This document shows positions 20,489-30,146 of a DNA stretch of 37,714 nt, piece by piece (the stretch's first letter is position 1; each line of letters begins with the position of its first letter). The notes beneath the pieces are model-generated. The model did not search any database and was not told the DNA's origin. It saw only the letters and a list, made by a program, of their open reading frames with translations. A program made the translations under genes and the position numbers. The stretch comes from Pseudogymnoascus destructans (Eukaryota > Ascomycota > Leotiomycetes > Thelebolales > Thelebolaceae): contig NW_020167571.1 of the NCBI RefSeq assembly GCF_001641265.1, positions 1-37,714 of the forward strand. Reading direction: 5' to 3'.

Positions 20489-20560
20489 GATGGGTTAGCT
20501 CAAAGGGTAGAGTTTTGTGTTATGGACATAAGGACACAAGTTCGAATCTTGTACTCACTT
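20489..20560 (+). tRNA. tRNA-like cloverleaf, anticodon reads ATG
   Basis: All arms are present with canonical spacing: acceptor GATGGGT/ACTCACT (one A-C mismatch), D arm GCTC/GAGT, anticodon stem TTGTG/CATAA with loop TTATGGA, and T arm ACAAG-TTCGAAT-CTTGT. The loop gives ATG, an anticodon not expected in fungal mitochondria, where trnH (GTG) is already present. A base error or loss in the loop, or a decaying tRNA, is possible. Identity left open. Confidence 0.6.
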
Positions 20561-20673
20561 TCGCACTAGGTTTACTCAATGTACTTAAAGTACGTACACA
20601 ATATAATTCTAATTATCTAATATATATATCTATGTATCTTAGTCAAAAGTGTAGAATAATATATAAAAATTAA

Positions 20674-21134
20674 ATTAAACAAAAGATATTCGAATTGTTA
20701 AGAACATTTCTGGAAAATTTTACCAATAGTGGTTTAGATTATTTAGTAGCAGTAGCACCCTATTTAATTAAATTACCTGATTTATCTTTGTGTGAGTCTC
20801 TTATCTTAAGTAAGCAATCTTGAGGGCTTATTGCATGAAATAGTATAATTAAAGAAACTAGGTGTTTAGAGTATATAATGTTCCTAACGGTTATTTATAT
20901 AAGAATGGTAATATAATTATACCTCTAAGTAGAATTTGTGACGTAGATGCTGTAGCTCATGGTGTTATATGTGGTAATGTTAATTTAGATGTACTTATCG
21001 CAGACTATCGTGTTATGCTTAACAGTCGATATTTTTCGGAATTAGCTATTCTTGAAGCTGACCCTGAAACGGGTAGAATTCGTATTATGTGGCATATAGC
21101 TATAAATGTGCACAATCATGGAGTAGCGGAGTAA
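20674..21134 (+). CDS. Small unrecognised ORF, probably frameshifted
   Basis: Two overlapping open frames join into one coding-like stretch. The first runs from about 20674 with no ATG (ATT or ATA possible starts), contains FLENFTNSGLDYLVAVAPYL and two TGA-Trp codons, and reaches about 20860. The second runs from 20862 to TAA 21132-21134 and contains NGYLYKNGNIIIPLSRICDV and VMLNSRYFSELAILEADPET. Joined by one missing base they give about 150 residues. Composition is that of a soluble protein, unlike the respiratory genes. It lies between a tRNA-like gene and trnV. No family recognised; it may be a fragment of a gene damaged by rearrangement. Confidence 0.4.
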
Positions 21135-21238
21135 TTTAAATCTGTGGTTTTGAGGAGAGTAAGTGAAATAACTGCTGCTGGTGGTACATAAAGTATTAAC
21201 ATAAATATAGGTTAATATATATATATAAATTAATCCTA

Positions 21239-21311
21239 GAGGGATTAGCTCAATTGGTAGAGCAACCGTTTTACACACGGTAGGTTGAATGTTCGAATCA
21301 TTTATCCCTTA
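21239..21311 (+). tRNA. trnV: tRNA-Val (TAC), first copy
   Basis: Acceptor GAGGGAT pairs with ATCCCTT. D arm GCTC/GAGC, anticodon stem ACCGT/ACGGT with loop TTTACAC (TAC), T arm GAATG-TTCGAAT-CATTT. This is the better-paired of two adjacent copies. Confidence 0.93.
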
Positions 21312-21607
21312 AAAGGAGTTTATTATAAAGTTATTAATATTTAATACATTAGTCTGTCTTTTATACTTCCTTTTGTAAATTTCTTTTTTTTTATCTAGAA
21401 GAATAAATGTAAGTCTATATCAATACCTACATATGTATCAGATTCTAAATAAAATTAAAAATATGAAGCTAATTATTACCCGATTCTATTTATACTACAG
21501 AGAAAACTTAATTCATAATAGATGAGTTAATTAAAGGTCTGTAATATATATTAATCTAAATATAAAGACCGGACAATTTATAGGTTAATATATATATATT
21601 AACCCTA

Positions 21608-21680
21608 GAGGGATTAGCTCAATTGGTAGAGCAACCGTTTTACACATGGTAGGTTAAATGTTCAAATCACTTATCCTTTA
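21608..21680 (+). tRNA. trnV: tRNA-Val (TAC), second copy
   Basis: Same as 21239-21311 except for a few changes: anticodon-stem ACCGT/ATGGT, T arm AAATG-TTCAAAT-CACTT, acceptor 3' side ATCCTTT. All changes keep pairing through wobbles, so it may still be functional, though weaker. Confidence 0.88.
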
Positions 21681-21882
21681 AATAGAGTAGTATCTACAAT
21701 AAATTGAACGTCTCCTTAAACCATGTATATATACGTATCTTTTTTTTTTTAGGTATTAGTTCTTCTAAATATGAATGTTATATCAATATTTAACACGAAA
21801 AATAAAAATGTATCTGATTAATACACAAATAGTGAAAAAGGAAAATTAAGTTTGTTCCAGACAAGTAAAGAAAAATAAAAAG

Positions 21883-22692
21883 ATGACAAACCTTAACAGA
21901 AGTCAGTTTCAAGCACATCCGTTTCATTTAGTTTCTCCTTCACCTTGACCTATTTACACATGTATTGCCTTATTTAATTTAACTACCAGCGGTGTCTTAA
22001 CTATGCACGGATTTAGTAACGCAGGATTCTATTTAGCTTGTTCTTTTATAGCTGTTGTTTCTTCTATGTCCTTTTGATGACGTGATGTTATAAGTGAGGG
22101 TACATATTTAGGTAATCATACATTAGCAGTACAAAAAGGGTTAAACATGGGTGTTGCTCTATTTATTGTTTCAGAAGCATTATTTTTCTTAGCTATCTTT
22201 TGAGCCTTCTTTCATAGTGCTTTATCACCTACTGTAGAATTAGGTGCTCAATGACCACCTATGGGTATAGAAGCTATAAATCCTTTTGAATTGCCTTTGC
22301 TTAATACTATTATATTATTGTCTAGTGGTGTAACAGTTACATATGCTCATCATTCTTTAATACAAGGAAACAGAAGTGGAACCTTATACGGTATAGTAGC
22401 TACAGTTTTATTAGCCTTAATCTTTACAGGTTTTCAAGGTGTAGAGTACACAGTCTCTTCATTTACTATAAGTGATGGAGCCTACGGATCATGTTTTTAT
22501 TTTGGGACAGGTTTCCATGGGATACACGTAATGATAGGAACAGCTTTTATAGCTGTAGGTTTATGACGTGTATTAGCTTACCATGCTACAGATAACCATC
22601 ATTTAGGTTTAGAGTCAAGTATATTGTATTGACATTTTGTAGATGTAGTATGACTTTTCTTATTCGTATCTATATACTATTGAGGGTCATAA
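21883..22692 (+). CDS. cox3: Cytochrome c oxidase subunit 3
   Basis: Third core subunit of complex IV, with seven membrane helices and no metal centres. 269 residues, intact, TGA-Trp, stop TAA. It begins MTNLNRSQFQAHPFHLV and holds FFLAIFWAFFHSALSPT, PFELPLLNTIILLSSGVTVT (about residue 130), FYFGTGFHGIHVMIG and the end YWHFVDVVWLFLFVSIYYWG. Length and ends are typical. Confidence 0.97.
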
Positions 22693-22750
22693 ATATAACT
22701 ATATAAGTATTAGTAAACTAATAAAAGATAAATAATATTATATATCTTTA

Positions 22751-22823
22751 GAGACTTTGGCTTAATTGGTAAAGCATGTGCCTTTTAATCACTATTATAT
22801 GGGTTCAAATCCCATAGGTCTTA
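22751..22823 (+). tRNA. trnK: tRNA-Lys (TTT)
   Basis: Acceptor GAGACTT pairs with AGGTCTT, T arm ATGGG-TTCAAAT-CCCAT, anticodon loop CTTTTAA (TTT). The anticodon stem is weak, with pairs only in its middle. First tRNA of the cluster upstream of rnl. Confidence 0.88.
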
Positions 22824-22832
22824 AAAGAATAA

Positions 22833-22903
22833 GCGGCTATAAGTTAATGGTAAACCCGACGTCTTCCAAACGTTTTATGTCGATTCGACTTCGGCTAGCC
22901 GCA
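22833..22903 (+). tRNA. trnG: tRNA-Gly (TCC), second locus
   Basis: Acceptor GCGGCTA/TAGCCGC, anticodon stem ACGT/ACGT with loop CTTCCAA (TCC). It is nearly identical to the trnG before cox1 (36019-36090), including flanks ataagcggc and gcaaaataaac, differing only in a two-base indel in the D arm. A recent dispersed duplication. Confidence 0.92.
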
Positions 22904-22913
22904 AAATAAACAA

Positions 22914-22986
22914 GGGTTAGTCACTTAATTGGTAAAGGACTTTCTTGTCACGAAAGTAGATGTCGGTTCGAATCCGGTCTGGCCCG
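22914..22986 (+). tRNA. trnD: tRNA-Asp (GTC)
   Basis: Acceptor GGGTTAG pairs with CTGGCCC. The anticodon stem CTTTC/GAAAG carries the loop TTGTCAC (GTC). T arm GTCGG-TTCGAAT-CCGGT. Confidence 0.92.
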
Positions 22987-23053
22987 CATATATACTGAAA
23001 TATGTTTTTTATTGTTAGCATAAAAAAGTCTTTTTATTATGTTATCATAGAAA

Positions 23054-23134
23054 GGAAAAGTTGCCATTGGTAAGGCGAGATATTTGCTAAATATTGTGTA
23101 TTAACACCTGGATGTTCAATTCATCTCTTTTCCG
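23054..23134 (+). tRNA. trnS: tRNA-Ser (GCT)
   Basis: Class II tRNA. Acceptor GGAAAAG/CTTTTCC, anticodon stem GATAT/ATATT with loop TTGCTAA (GCT), variable hairpin gtgtattaacac, T arm GGATG-TTCAATT-CATCT. Reads AGY codons. Confidence 0.93.
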
Positions 23135-23172
23135 TTAATAAAAAGCTATACTTTTCGTTAAGGTTTTAATAA

Positions 23173-23244
23173 AAGAGCATAGTTTAATAGGCAAAACAAG
23201 AAGCTTCAGATTTCATGTTCTCAGTTCAAGTCTGAGTACTCTTG
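23173..23244 (+). tRNA. trnW: tRNA-Trp (TCA)
   Basis: The anticodon loop CTTCAGA gives TCA, which reads both UGA and UGG and so directly supports genetic code 4. T arm CTCAG-TTCAAGT-CTGAG. Acceptor AAGAGCA/TACTCTT with one C-A mismatch. Confidence 0.92.
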
Positions 23245-23269
23245 TAAAACATATATTAGTTTAGCATAA

Positions 23270-23341
23270 GGTTCTTTAACTTAATTGGTAAAGTGCGTTT
23301 TTGATAAGGATGTTATTCAAGTTCAAGTCTTGAAAGAATCA
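23270..23341 (+). tRNA. trnI: tRNA-Ile (GAT)
   Basis: Acceptor GGTTCTT/AAGAATC, anticodon stem CGTTT/GGATG with loop TTGATAA (GAT), T arm TCAAG-TTCAAGT-CTTGA. Confidence 0.92.
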
Positions 23342-23383
23342 TAGTATAATACTATATAAATTATATGTTGTAAACATAGTAAA

Positions 23384-23470
23384 AGAGAATTGGCCGAGCG
23401 GTTTAAGGCGGTAAACTTGAGATTTATTTGGTTTTTATAAATCACATCCGTTCAAATCGGATATTCTCTG
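23384..23470 (+). tRNA. trnS: tRNA-Ser (TGA)
   Basis: Class II tRNA. Acceptor AGAGAAT/ATTCTCT, anticodon stem GTAAA/TTTAT with loop CTTGAGA (TGA), a long variable arm, T arm ATCCG-TTCAAAT-CGGAT. Reads UCN codons. Confidence 0.94.
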
Positions 23471-23499
23471 TATTATTAGCAATAATACATTATTATAAA

Positions 23500-23572
23500 C
23501 GGGTTAGAGCCAGGTTGGTTAGGCGTCTCATTTGGGTTGAGGAATTGTTATGTTCGAACCATAATAACCCGA
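23500..23572 (+). tRNA. trnP: tRNA-Pro (TGG)
   Basis: Acceptor CGGGTTA/TAACCCG, anticodon stem TCTCA/TGAGG with loop TTTGGGT (TGG). Last tRNA before rnl. Confidence 0.94.
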
Positions 23573-23580
23573 AAATACGT

Positions 23581-23605
23581 AATTTAGTACTACATGTACT
23601 AAATT
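23581..23605 (+). other. Perfect hairpin between trnP and rnl
   Basis: Arms AATTTAGTAC (23581-23590) and GTACTAAATT (23596-23605), ten pairs, with loop TACAT. It lies just before the inferred 5' end of rnl and could help processing of the precursor; this is inference only. Confidence 0.6.
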
Positions 23606-26248
23606 GGTATTAGTAATATAATGTAATGGATATAGATTTAATGTTTATATACTATAAATTGTAGTATAAGCAAGTATATAAAGAAACTATTAGGAATACC
23701 TTGCTATATATTAAAGAGAGTAATATTTTAAATTGTGTAAAAATACTTAACACATGAACTCTTAGATAAATTCAGTAATAAACGAAGTGAATTGAAACAT
23801 CTTAGTAGCTTTAGGAAAAGAAATCAAACGAGATTCTACAATTAGTGTGAATTAAAGTAGAAGAGCCTAGAGTATTAAAAGGAGATAAAGGATAACTAAA
23901 TCTCTATTAATACTTTAAATAAGTAGAACGGGCTATAAACCTGTTTGAATGTTAAGGGGAACCTTCCTCTAAGGCTAAATATAATATATAAGCGACAGCG
24001 TATAGTTCTGTGAAGGAAAGGTTTGAATTAGTAGTTTTATAAGCAGCTCAAGCAAAGTTTAAATACATAGTGAGAGCGTACCTTTTGCATAATGGGTCAG
24101 TAAGTTAATGTTAGATGCGAGCAGCAATGCCTAGATAAACCAATTATGAAATAATGAATTAGTATCTAAAATTAGACCCGAAGCCTGGTGATCTTACCAT
24201 AGTCAGGGTTATAAAAAGCCCGAACGGGTTATCGTTGTATAGATATCCGATGAACTGTGGTAAGTTAGTGAAAGACAAAAACTGACCAGGATAGCTGGTT
24301 TTCTGCGAAACCTATAGAAGTAGGTAATTTAAGTTACATCATAGCAGGTACAGAACTGTGATCTCAGGCAACTTTAATAGATAACATATTTATTTGTGTT
24401 ATTTATTATTTTTGTACATATCGGGGGATCGTGAAGATTTTATCGGTGAGTATTCGCACTCGGAAGGGCAATGATGAATATTAAATAATCAGACATAGTA
24501 CGCTAAGGTTGTATGTCTAAAGGGAAACAGCCCAGAACAAGAGTTAAGGTTCCAAAATTAATATTAAGTGAAATTAAGGAAGTTTCTATCAAATACGACT
24601 AGGAAATAGGCTTAGAAGCGGCCATTTTTTGAAGACCTCGTAACAGAGCACTGGTTCAGTAAATAGTTTACTATTTACATTGATAGTGGCACCGAAAATT
24701 TAACGGATCTAAATAATATACCGACACCTTGTCCATATTAAAACATAATATTATATAATATGGGGTAGCGGAACGTTGGGTAAATTTTAGACTATTTCTT
24801 AAAAAGATTTAGGAATAAATGACCCAAGTGACAATGCTGACATGAGTAACGAAAAAGGGGGTATATCCCCCTCGCCTAAAGCTTATGGATTTTTTAAAGT
24901 AACGGCCTCTAAGTTTATAAACCTAAAGGATTAAACGATGAGAAAATCTTGTCTACAAAGTAACAACCTTTTATAAGAAAAAGAGATTAAGATGTTTCGT
25001 CTTATTATCTTTTTCTTAAGTGAAGAAGGTTCTGGAAAAACAGTAAAAACCTTAAATAGTAAATATCTTAAAAATATTTATTATTAAGGCGACATAATAA
25101 CCGTACCTAGAGTCTACCCCAAGTAAGCAAGTAGAGTATACGAAGGCGTTTGAGTGAACAATCATTAAGGAACTCGGCAAACTAACTACCGTAACTTAGG
25201 GATAAGGAGAGCCATTCCTCCTGATTAATATCAGGTAAAGAATAGGAAGCATGGAATAGTGTTGTACGACTGTTTAATTAAAACAAAGCACTCTGCAGTA
25301 AGATAATAAATCAAAGTATTGAGTGTGATTTCTGCCCGATGTCGGCTGGTTAACGGATTTATTAAGTTGACTAATATAAGCTTGACTTTGAAGGAAACCC
25401 CGATCAATGGCGGCCTTATTTTGAGGGTCCTAAGGTAGCGGAATACCCTGGCCGTTAAATGCGGTCTTGCATGAATGATTTAACGATACAACAGCTGTCT
25501 CAATGATTGGCTCAGTGAAATTGGAATAACTGTGCAGATACAGTTTACCTCTAGTTAGACGAGAAGACCCTATGCAGCTTTACTGTTGCTAGTTATTGAA
25601 TGTGATTTAATTAATTTTAGTAATATAAGGTAATTGGTTAGATATTATTGGAAGACCTTTATTTTATTCGTCATATTGATAGATTTATTCTATTTTCTTA
25701 TCTAAAGATAGGAAATTACCCCTACTATGTTAGGGAAACAATGGCTAGGAGGCAGTTTATGCGGGGCACAGATCCCATAAAAAGTACCTGGGTGTATCCA
25801 AAGTTAATTTTGTAAAATTGACATGACTTACTTCTAAGTATACTATTTGGAAATAAGTTTCATGACTAACAATACATTATATATTTAATGTATTTATTTT
25901 TAGTTTGTTATTTGGTGTAGCTTATGCTATAACTAATCCAGCTATTTATCTATTAAGTTAGAAATATTTTTTATCCTAGTAAGATTTTATCTATATGGAA
26001 AATAGATGTAATTAAAACATTGAAGTAGATATCTTTCCAATGTTTTTTAATTTTTTTATTAGGTGTATTTGGTGAAACCAAACTACAAATTGCTAATATG
26101 ATAATTATGTTTATTACTTGTCAAGTTTAATGGCTTAATCTTGCTTTACTGTTTGACTTACACGTCTATCAGTCGCGTAAGCGGGGCATATGATCACAAG
26201 ATGCAGAAAGGAAAGGTCTTGGATTTATGAAAAAGCTACGCTAGGGAT

Positions 26249-28251
26249 GTTAGTCCTCCAATGTTTAAGTCTACTAATATTTAATATTGGTTAATTAGAC
26301 TTAAACTCATTGGCAATTTATTGGGTTAATTTCAAGAATAACTTTGTCTGAGGACTTAGTATACTTGAAGCGAACTTTACTTTAGCATAATTACCTTAAA
26401 AAGGTGTTAAAAGTAAAACCGTTCAACGACTAGAAAGTGAGTTATGCTAACAATAATCTTTCTAATAATGCCCAACTTTCTTAATATATAGTTATATAAT
26501 TGCAATATTATTTTATATTGCTTAACCTTAGTTAATATTAATTTATTAATGAAATAGTCTTTACTTTAGTTTAGTTTCTTTAAAGTTTTTAGATTAAAGT
26601 AAAGCTTATTACCACTGTATTATGTTGGTATAAATAATTAAAAAACCATGAAAAATAATAACCAAAAAACTGAAATATTGAAACCCCTTATATTTAACAA
26701 AAAAATAAATTTTAAACATAAAATAATACCTTTAGATGTTATTTCTAACACTATAGGTCCTACTCGTGTTTTTCCTGCTGCGACTAAAGAATGATTTAAT
26801 TCTGTGTATGCTTATAACCAAAGTTATATAAAAAATTTATCTATTGCAGATAAAACTTTAAGTCAGTTAGTTAAAAGTTATTTTAATTTTTATTTTAATA
26901 ATAAAACATTAAAAAGTAGTAAAATAGCTATAAGATTTAGAAGACTATCTCTAAATAAGATATTGATAAGTAAAGCAGAATTAAAACACACAAGTTCTAA
27001 AGTAACAGTAACCTTATATACATATAATGCAGAAAAAATTTATTTAACTTTAAAATTGAAAAATTTAATAAAAGCTTATTTTACCTCTATACTTAAAAAT
27101 CTTGATATAAATCCATCTTTAATAAATCTATTACATGATATAAATGTATATAAAAAGAAGCTTCTCTTGTAGATTATTTAGAGGAGTTAAAGTCTAATTT
27201 AAAGTCAAATCTAGACTTAAAAGTAGACCCTTATATGGTATCATATTTAGATATTATAAATGAAATGATAATTTTAAGTAAAAATGATAAAATAGCTCAT
27301 AAAAAATTGGACCAATTATATACAGAGTCCTTAAGAAAAAATTTTTTAAGTAAAGAAATTAAAGAGATTGCTACATGTAAACTTTTACTTAACTTAAATA
27401 AATCTAAATTTGAGGATGAGTTTATATTAAAATTAAAAGGAATAATAGGTAAACTTTACAGTAAAGAAGTAGAATTTAATATAGTAAATTTAAAAACTTT
27501 GTATTTCAATAGTGACATTTTTACAGAAGTAATATCTACAAAATTGAAAAATAGAAAAAATAATCTATTAAATGTCTTAAAATCTTCCTTATATTTAGTT
27601 AAATTACCTAGAGTTAATAAGATAAAAGAAAATAGTGTAAAAGTAGATAACTTTTGCCTAGATCACCTTAAAAATTTACATATTAATTCTAATATAAATA
27701 AATATAACACAGATAAGGATACGTTAGATCAATTATTACTAGATATATTACCTTCTTCAACGTTTATGTCAGGTGATAAAGATAAAACACCTTTAACAGC
27801 TTATAATGAAAATTATATTAACACTTATAATCCGTTAGATATTGTATTTGATTCTTTGAAAAATAAGGATATGTCGGGTGTAAGATTAGAAGCTAAAGGT
27901 AGATTAAGTAAACGTTCTACTGCCTCTAGATCTGTATTTAAGGTAAAATGAAAAGGTAGCATTAAAAATTTGGATTCTTCTTATAGAAAATTATCATCAG
28001 TAATGTTAAGAGGTCATGCTAAATCTAATGTGCAATATACTGTAGTAAATACAAAAACACGTAGTGGAGCTTTTGGTCTTAAAGGTTGAATAAGCAGTAA
28101 ATAATTACTAAATAGTATTATTATCCTTTTAAATTATTCTTCATAATTCTCGCGTTGCATTTACTATATAAAAAGAAATGAAGAAATAGTCTGAACCATC
28201 TTGTGAAAGATGGAAATAAAGGATAAATAACCTTTATGATAACAAATTTTG
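26249..28251 (+). mobile_element. Group I intron in rnl carrying rps3
   Basis: The exon acgctagggat (ends 26248, T) joins aacaggctaatt (from 28252), the equivalent of E. coli position 2449/2450, and the intron ends in G (28251). This is the site of the rps3-bearing intron known in most filamentous ascomycetes. The 3' core is readable near 28190 (aaatagtctgaacc, S-like element). The intron is 2003 bases, mostly occupied by rps3. Confidence 0.92.
26648..28104 (+). CDS. rps3: Ribosomal protein S3 (intron-encoded), one frameshift
   Basis: Protein of the small mitochondrial ribosomal subunit. It is encoded inside the rnl intron and starts MKNNNQKTEILKPLIFNKK. The diagnostic N-terminal motif GPTRVFPAATKEW (about residue 38) and the C-terminal RLSKRSTASRSV, RGHAKSNVQYTV and KTRSGAFGLKGW are present; the long lysine- and asparagine-rich middle is poorly conserved in the family. 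The frame breaks once at about 27158, where an A is missing from the lysine run (tataaaaagaag). Restoring it gives about 485 residues with three or more TGA-Trp codons and stop TAA. This region is single-copy in the window, so whether the indel is real cannot be checked here. Confidence 0.92.
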
Positions 28252-28870
28252 AACAGGCTAATTGCGCCAGGAAGTACAAATTGAGTGCGCAGTTTGGCAC
28301 CTCGATGTCGGCTTAACTTATCCACATGAATGCAGTAATCATGAAGGGTTCGACTGTTCGTCGATTAATAAGTTACACGAGCTGGGTTAAATACGTCGTG
28401 AGACAGTATGGTTTCTATCTTCTAGAGGAAATTAGAATAAAATAAGGATAGCCCCCTCGTACGAAAGGAGCTGGGTATATTAACCTATGGTTTACCTGTT
28501 GTTTATGTGCCCAATATTAATAAAAGTATAATTAAGTTTATACAGGGATGTTACTTTCACTTAAGTAAATATATAGCATAGGCACGGCAGGAACGCTACG
28601 TTAGTTAAAGATAAGTGCTGAATGCATCTAGGCGCGAAACTTACTTTAAGATATTCTTAAATATAGGTAGTTTAACACTACGATTTCCATATTTTATTAA
28701 ATATGTGATTAATAGGCTTTAGCTGAAAGAATTTAAATGTTTTTAGGCATAAAGTACTAATTTTATAAATAACTGATTATTATATATATCTTACATTATA
28801 TTATCTCTATTGTTTTTTTTTTTAAGATATAAAAAAAAAATCCTAAAATTTTTATAAGGCCAATTAATAA

Positions 28871-28941
28871 GCCTGGTTAGCATAAAAGTAATGTAGCTGT
28901 TTTGTAACCAGCTGAAGCAAGTGCGATACTTGCACTGGGCT
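28871..28941 (+). tRNA. trnT: tRNA-Thr (TGT), copy 2
   Basis: Identical to 59-129 by terminal redundancy. Confidence 0.92.
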
Positions 28942-29072
28942 TGGTTTAACAAAAAAAAAGTTTTTTTAGTATTTCTATTAACATATATACCTTATACCGA
29001 TAATAGGTAATGAGTATAAAATGTATATACTTTCGGTTTTTATGTATTAAATTGATTATTTAAGTCATAAAA

Positions 29073-29145
29073 GGCCTTATAGTCGAGGGGTTAAGACTTG
29101 ATACTTTCACTGTCATATTCGAGGGTTCGAGTCCCTCTAAGGTCA
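29073..29145 (+). tRNA. trnE: tRNA-Glu (TTC), copy 2
   Basis: Identical to 261-333 by terminal redundancy. Confidence 0.95.
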
Positions 29146-29273
29146 ATGAATAATATCATTTTTATTTAATATTATGCAAATGTTACAATCTTATATTATA
29201 AATGTTATAGTGCATAAGATATATATATATTAGTAGATGTATACATGGTATATATGGTTTAGACCGGTATTTA

Positions 29274-29346
29274 AAGGTTATAGCTTAATTGGTAAAGCAA
29301 GCTGCTCATGACGGTTTAGATGAGTGTTCAAGTCACTTTGGCCTTA
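29274..29346 (+). tRNA. trnM: tRNA-Met (CAT), copy 2 of the first trnM
   Basis: Identical to 462-534 by terminal redundancy. Confidence 0.93.
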
Positions 29347-29356
29347 ATATTATATA

Positions 29357-29439
29357 GTCCGAGTGCTGGAATTGGTAGACAGGGTAAACTTAAGCTTTAC
29401 TGATATAATATCGTGAACGTTCAAGTCGTTTTTCGGATA
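29357..29439 (+). tRNA. trnL: tRNA-Leu (TAA), copy 2
   Basis: Identical to 545-627 by terminal redundancy. Confidence 0.93.
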
Positions 29440-29522
29440 GTATTTAACTAAATATATTATTTGGTTTATATAATATTTATATATAATATATTTAGAGGTT
29501 TATATTTTAAACTATCTATATA

Positions 29523-29594
29523 GGGGACATAGTTTAATTGGTAAAACTGCGACTTTGCAAGTCGTTATCTCAGGTTCGAATCCTGATGTCTCCA
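29523..29594 (+). tRNA. trnA: tRNA-Ala (TGC), copy 2
   Basis: Identical to 711-782 by terminal redundancy. Confidence 0.95.
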
Positions 29595-29613
29595 TAATTA
29601 AATCTAAATTTTA

Positions 29614-29686
29614 GCTCGAGAAGCTCAATTGGTAGGGCGAGGTCTTGAAGCGATCTAGGTTGTAAGTTCAACTCTTATCTCGAGCA
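29614..29686 (+). tRNA. trnF: tRNA-Phe (GAA), copy 2
   Basis: Identical to 802-874 by terminal redundancy. Confidence 0.92.
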
Positions 29687-29717
29687 TATTTCCTATATAG
29701 GTGTATTTAAATTAACA

Positions 29718-29801
29718 AAGGTAGTGATGGAATTGGTAGACATGAATAGCTTAGGACTATTTGATTTTCTTATCTTACCCGTTCAAGTCGGGTTTACCTT
29801 A
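29718..29801 (+). tRNA. trnL: tRNA-Leu (TAG), copy 2
   Basis: Identical to 906-989 by terminal redundancy. Confidence 0.94.
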
Positions 29802-29875
29802 TAAACTATGTATAGTATATATATTTGGAGTAAAATAAAGCATAGATATATAAGTATACTCCAAATTTATATATC

Positions 29876-29948
29876 TATGCTGTAGACTAATAGGCAAGTC
29901 ATAGGTTTTTGATGCTTATTATTGGGTGTTCGAATCACTTCAGCATAA
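29876..29948 (+). tRNA. trnQ: tRNA-Gln (TTG), copy 2
   Basis: Identical to 1064-1136 by terminal redundancy. Confidence 0.93.
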
Positions 29949-29967
29949 TAAAACCTAAAAGATAAAG

Positions 29968-30040
29968 GTGGGTATAGTTCAATCGGTAGAACGACTGTAT
30001 GTGGCACAGTATGTTCCCTGTTCAAGTCAGGGTACTGACC
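29968..30040 (+). tRNA. trnH: tRNA-His (GTG), copy 2
   Basis: Identical to 1156-1228 by terminal redundancy. Confidence 0.93.
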
Positions 30041-30072
30041 CTTTAAATTAAAAAAAGATAAGATATAAGTCA

Positions 30073-30145
30073 GCCAGGATAGTTTAATTGGTTAGAACAT
30101 TAATTTCATGCATTAATAATGAGAATTCAAATTTCTCTCCCGGCT
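30073..30145 (+). tRNA. trnM: tRNA-Met (CAT), copy 2 of the second trnM
   Basis: Identical to 1260-1332 by terminal redundancy; one base before the nad2 ATG. Confidence 0.92.
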
Positions 30146-30146
30146 C

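Larger units (their letters stand above)
21210..21850 (+). repeat. Diverged tandem duplication carrying trnV
   Basis: The block beginning ataggttaatatatatatat at about 21210, containing trnV and a downstream stretch with a T run, recurs starting near 21580, a spacing of 369 bases between the two trnV genes. The tRNA and its 5' flank are nearly identical. The downstream parts match only patchily (for example atgttatatcaatatttaac near 21776 against ctatatcaatacctac near 21415), which suggests an older duplication that has diverged outside the tRNA. Confidence 0.65.
23614..28803 (+). rRNA. rnl: Large subunit rRNA, split by one group I intron
   Basis: Conserved blocks appear in order: gacgagaagaccctatgcag (domain V entry, about 25558), gggtcctaaggtagcgga (about 25424), tcagtcgcgtaag (about 26169), acgctagggat / aacaggctaatt (peptidyl transferase centre, split by the intron), ggcacctcgatgtcggct (about 28297) and cctcgtacgaaaggagctgg (sarcin-ricin loop region, about 28455). 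The ends are set by a 13-base perfect complement between taatataatgtaa (23614-23626) and ttacattatatta (28791-28803), taken as helix 1, which joins the ends of large subunit rRNA. Without the intron the length is about 3.19 kb. A+T-rich expansions lie near 25870-26130. Ends are good to perhaps a few tens of bases. Confidence 0.92.

Noticed and set aside
21042..21278. - strand open frame over the end of the orphan ORF and trnV
   Set aside because: It runs through a tRNA gene and has no family features.
23428..23613. Small + strand open frame upstream of rnl
   Set aside because: It covers the 3' part of tRNA-Ser and all of tRNA-Pro; not a protein gene.
25865..26130. A second intron in rnl in an A+T-rich stretch
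   Set aside because: No group I or II core elements and no clean exon junction were seen; it fits a variable expansion in domain V.
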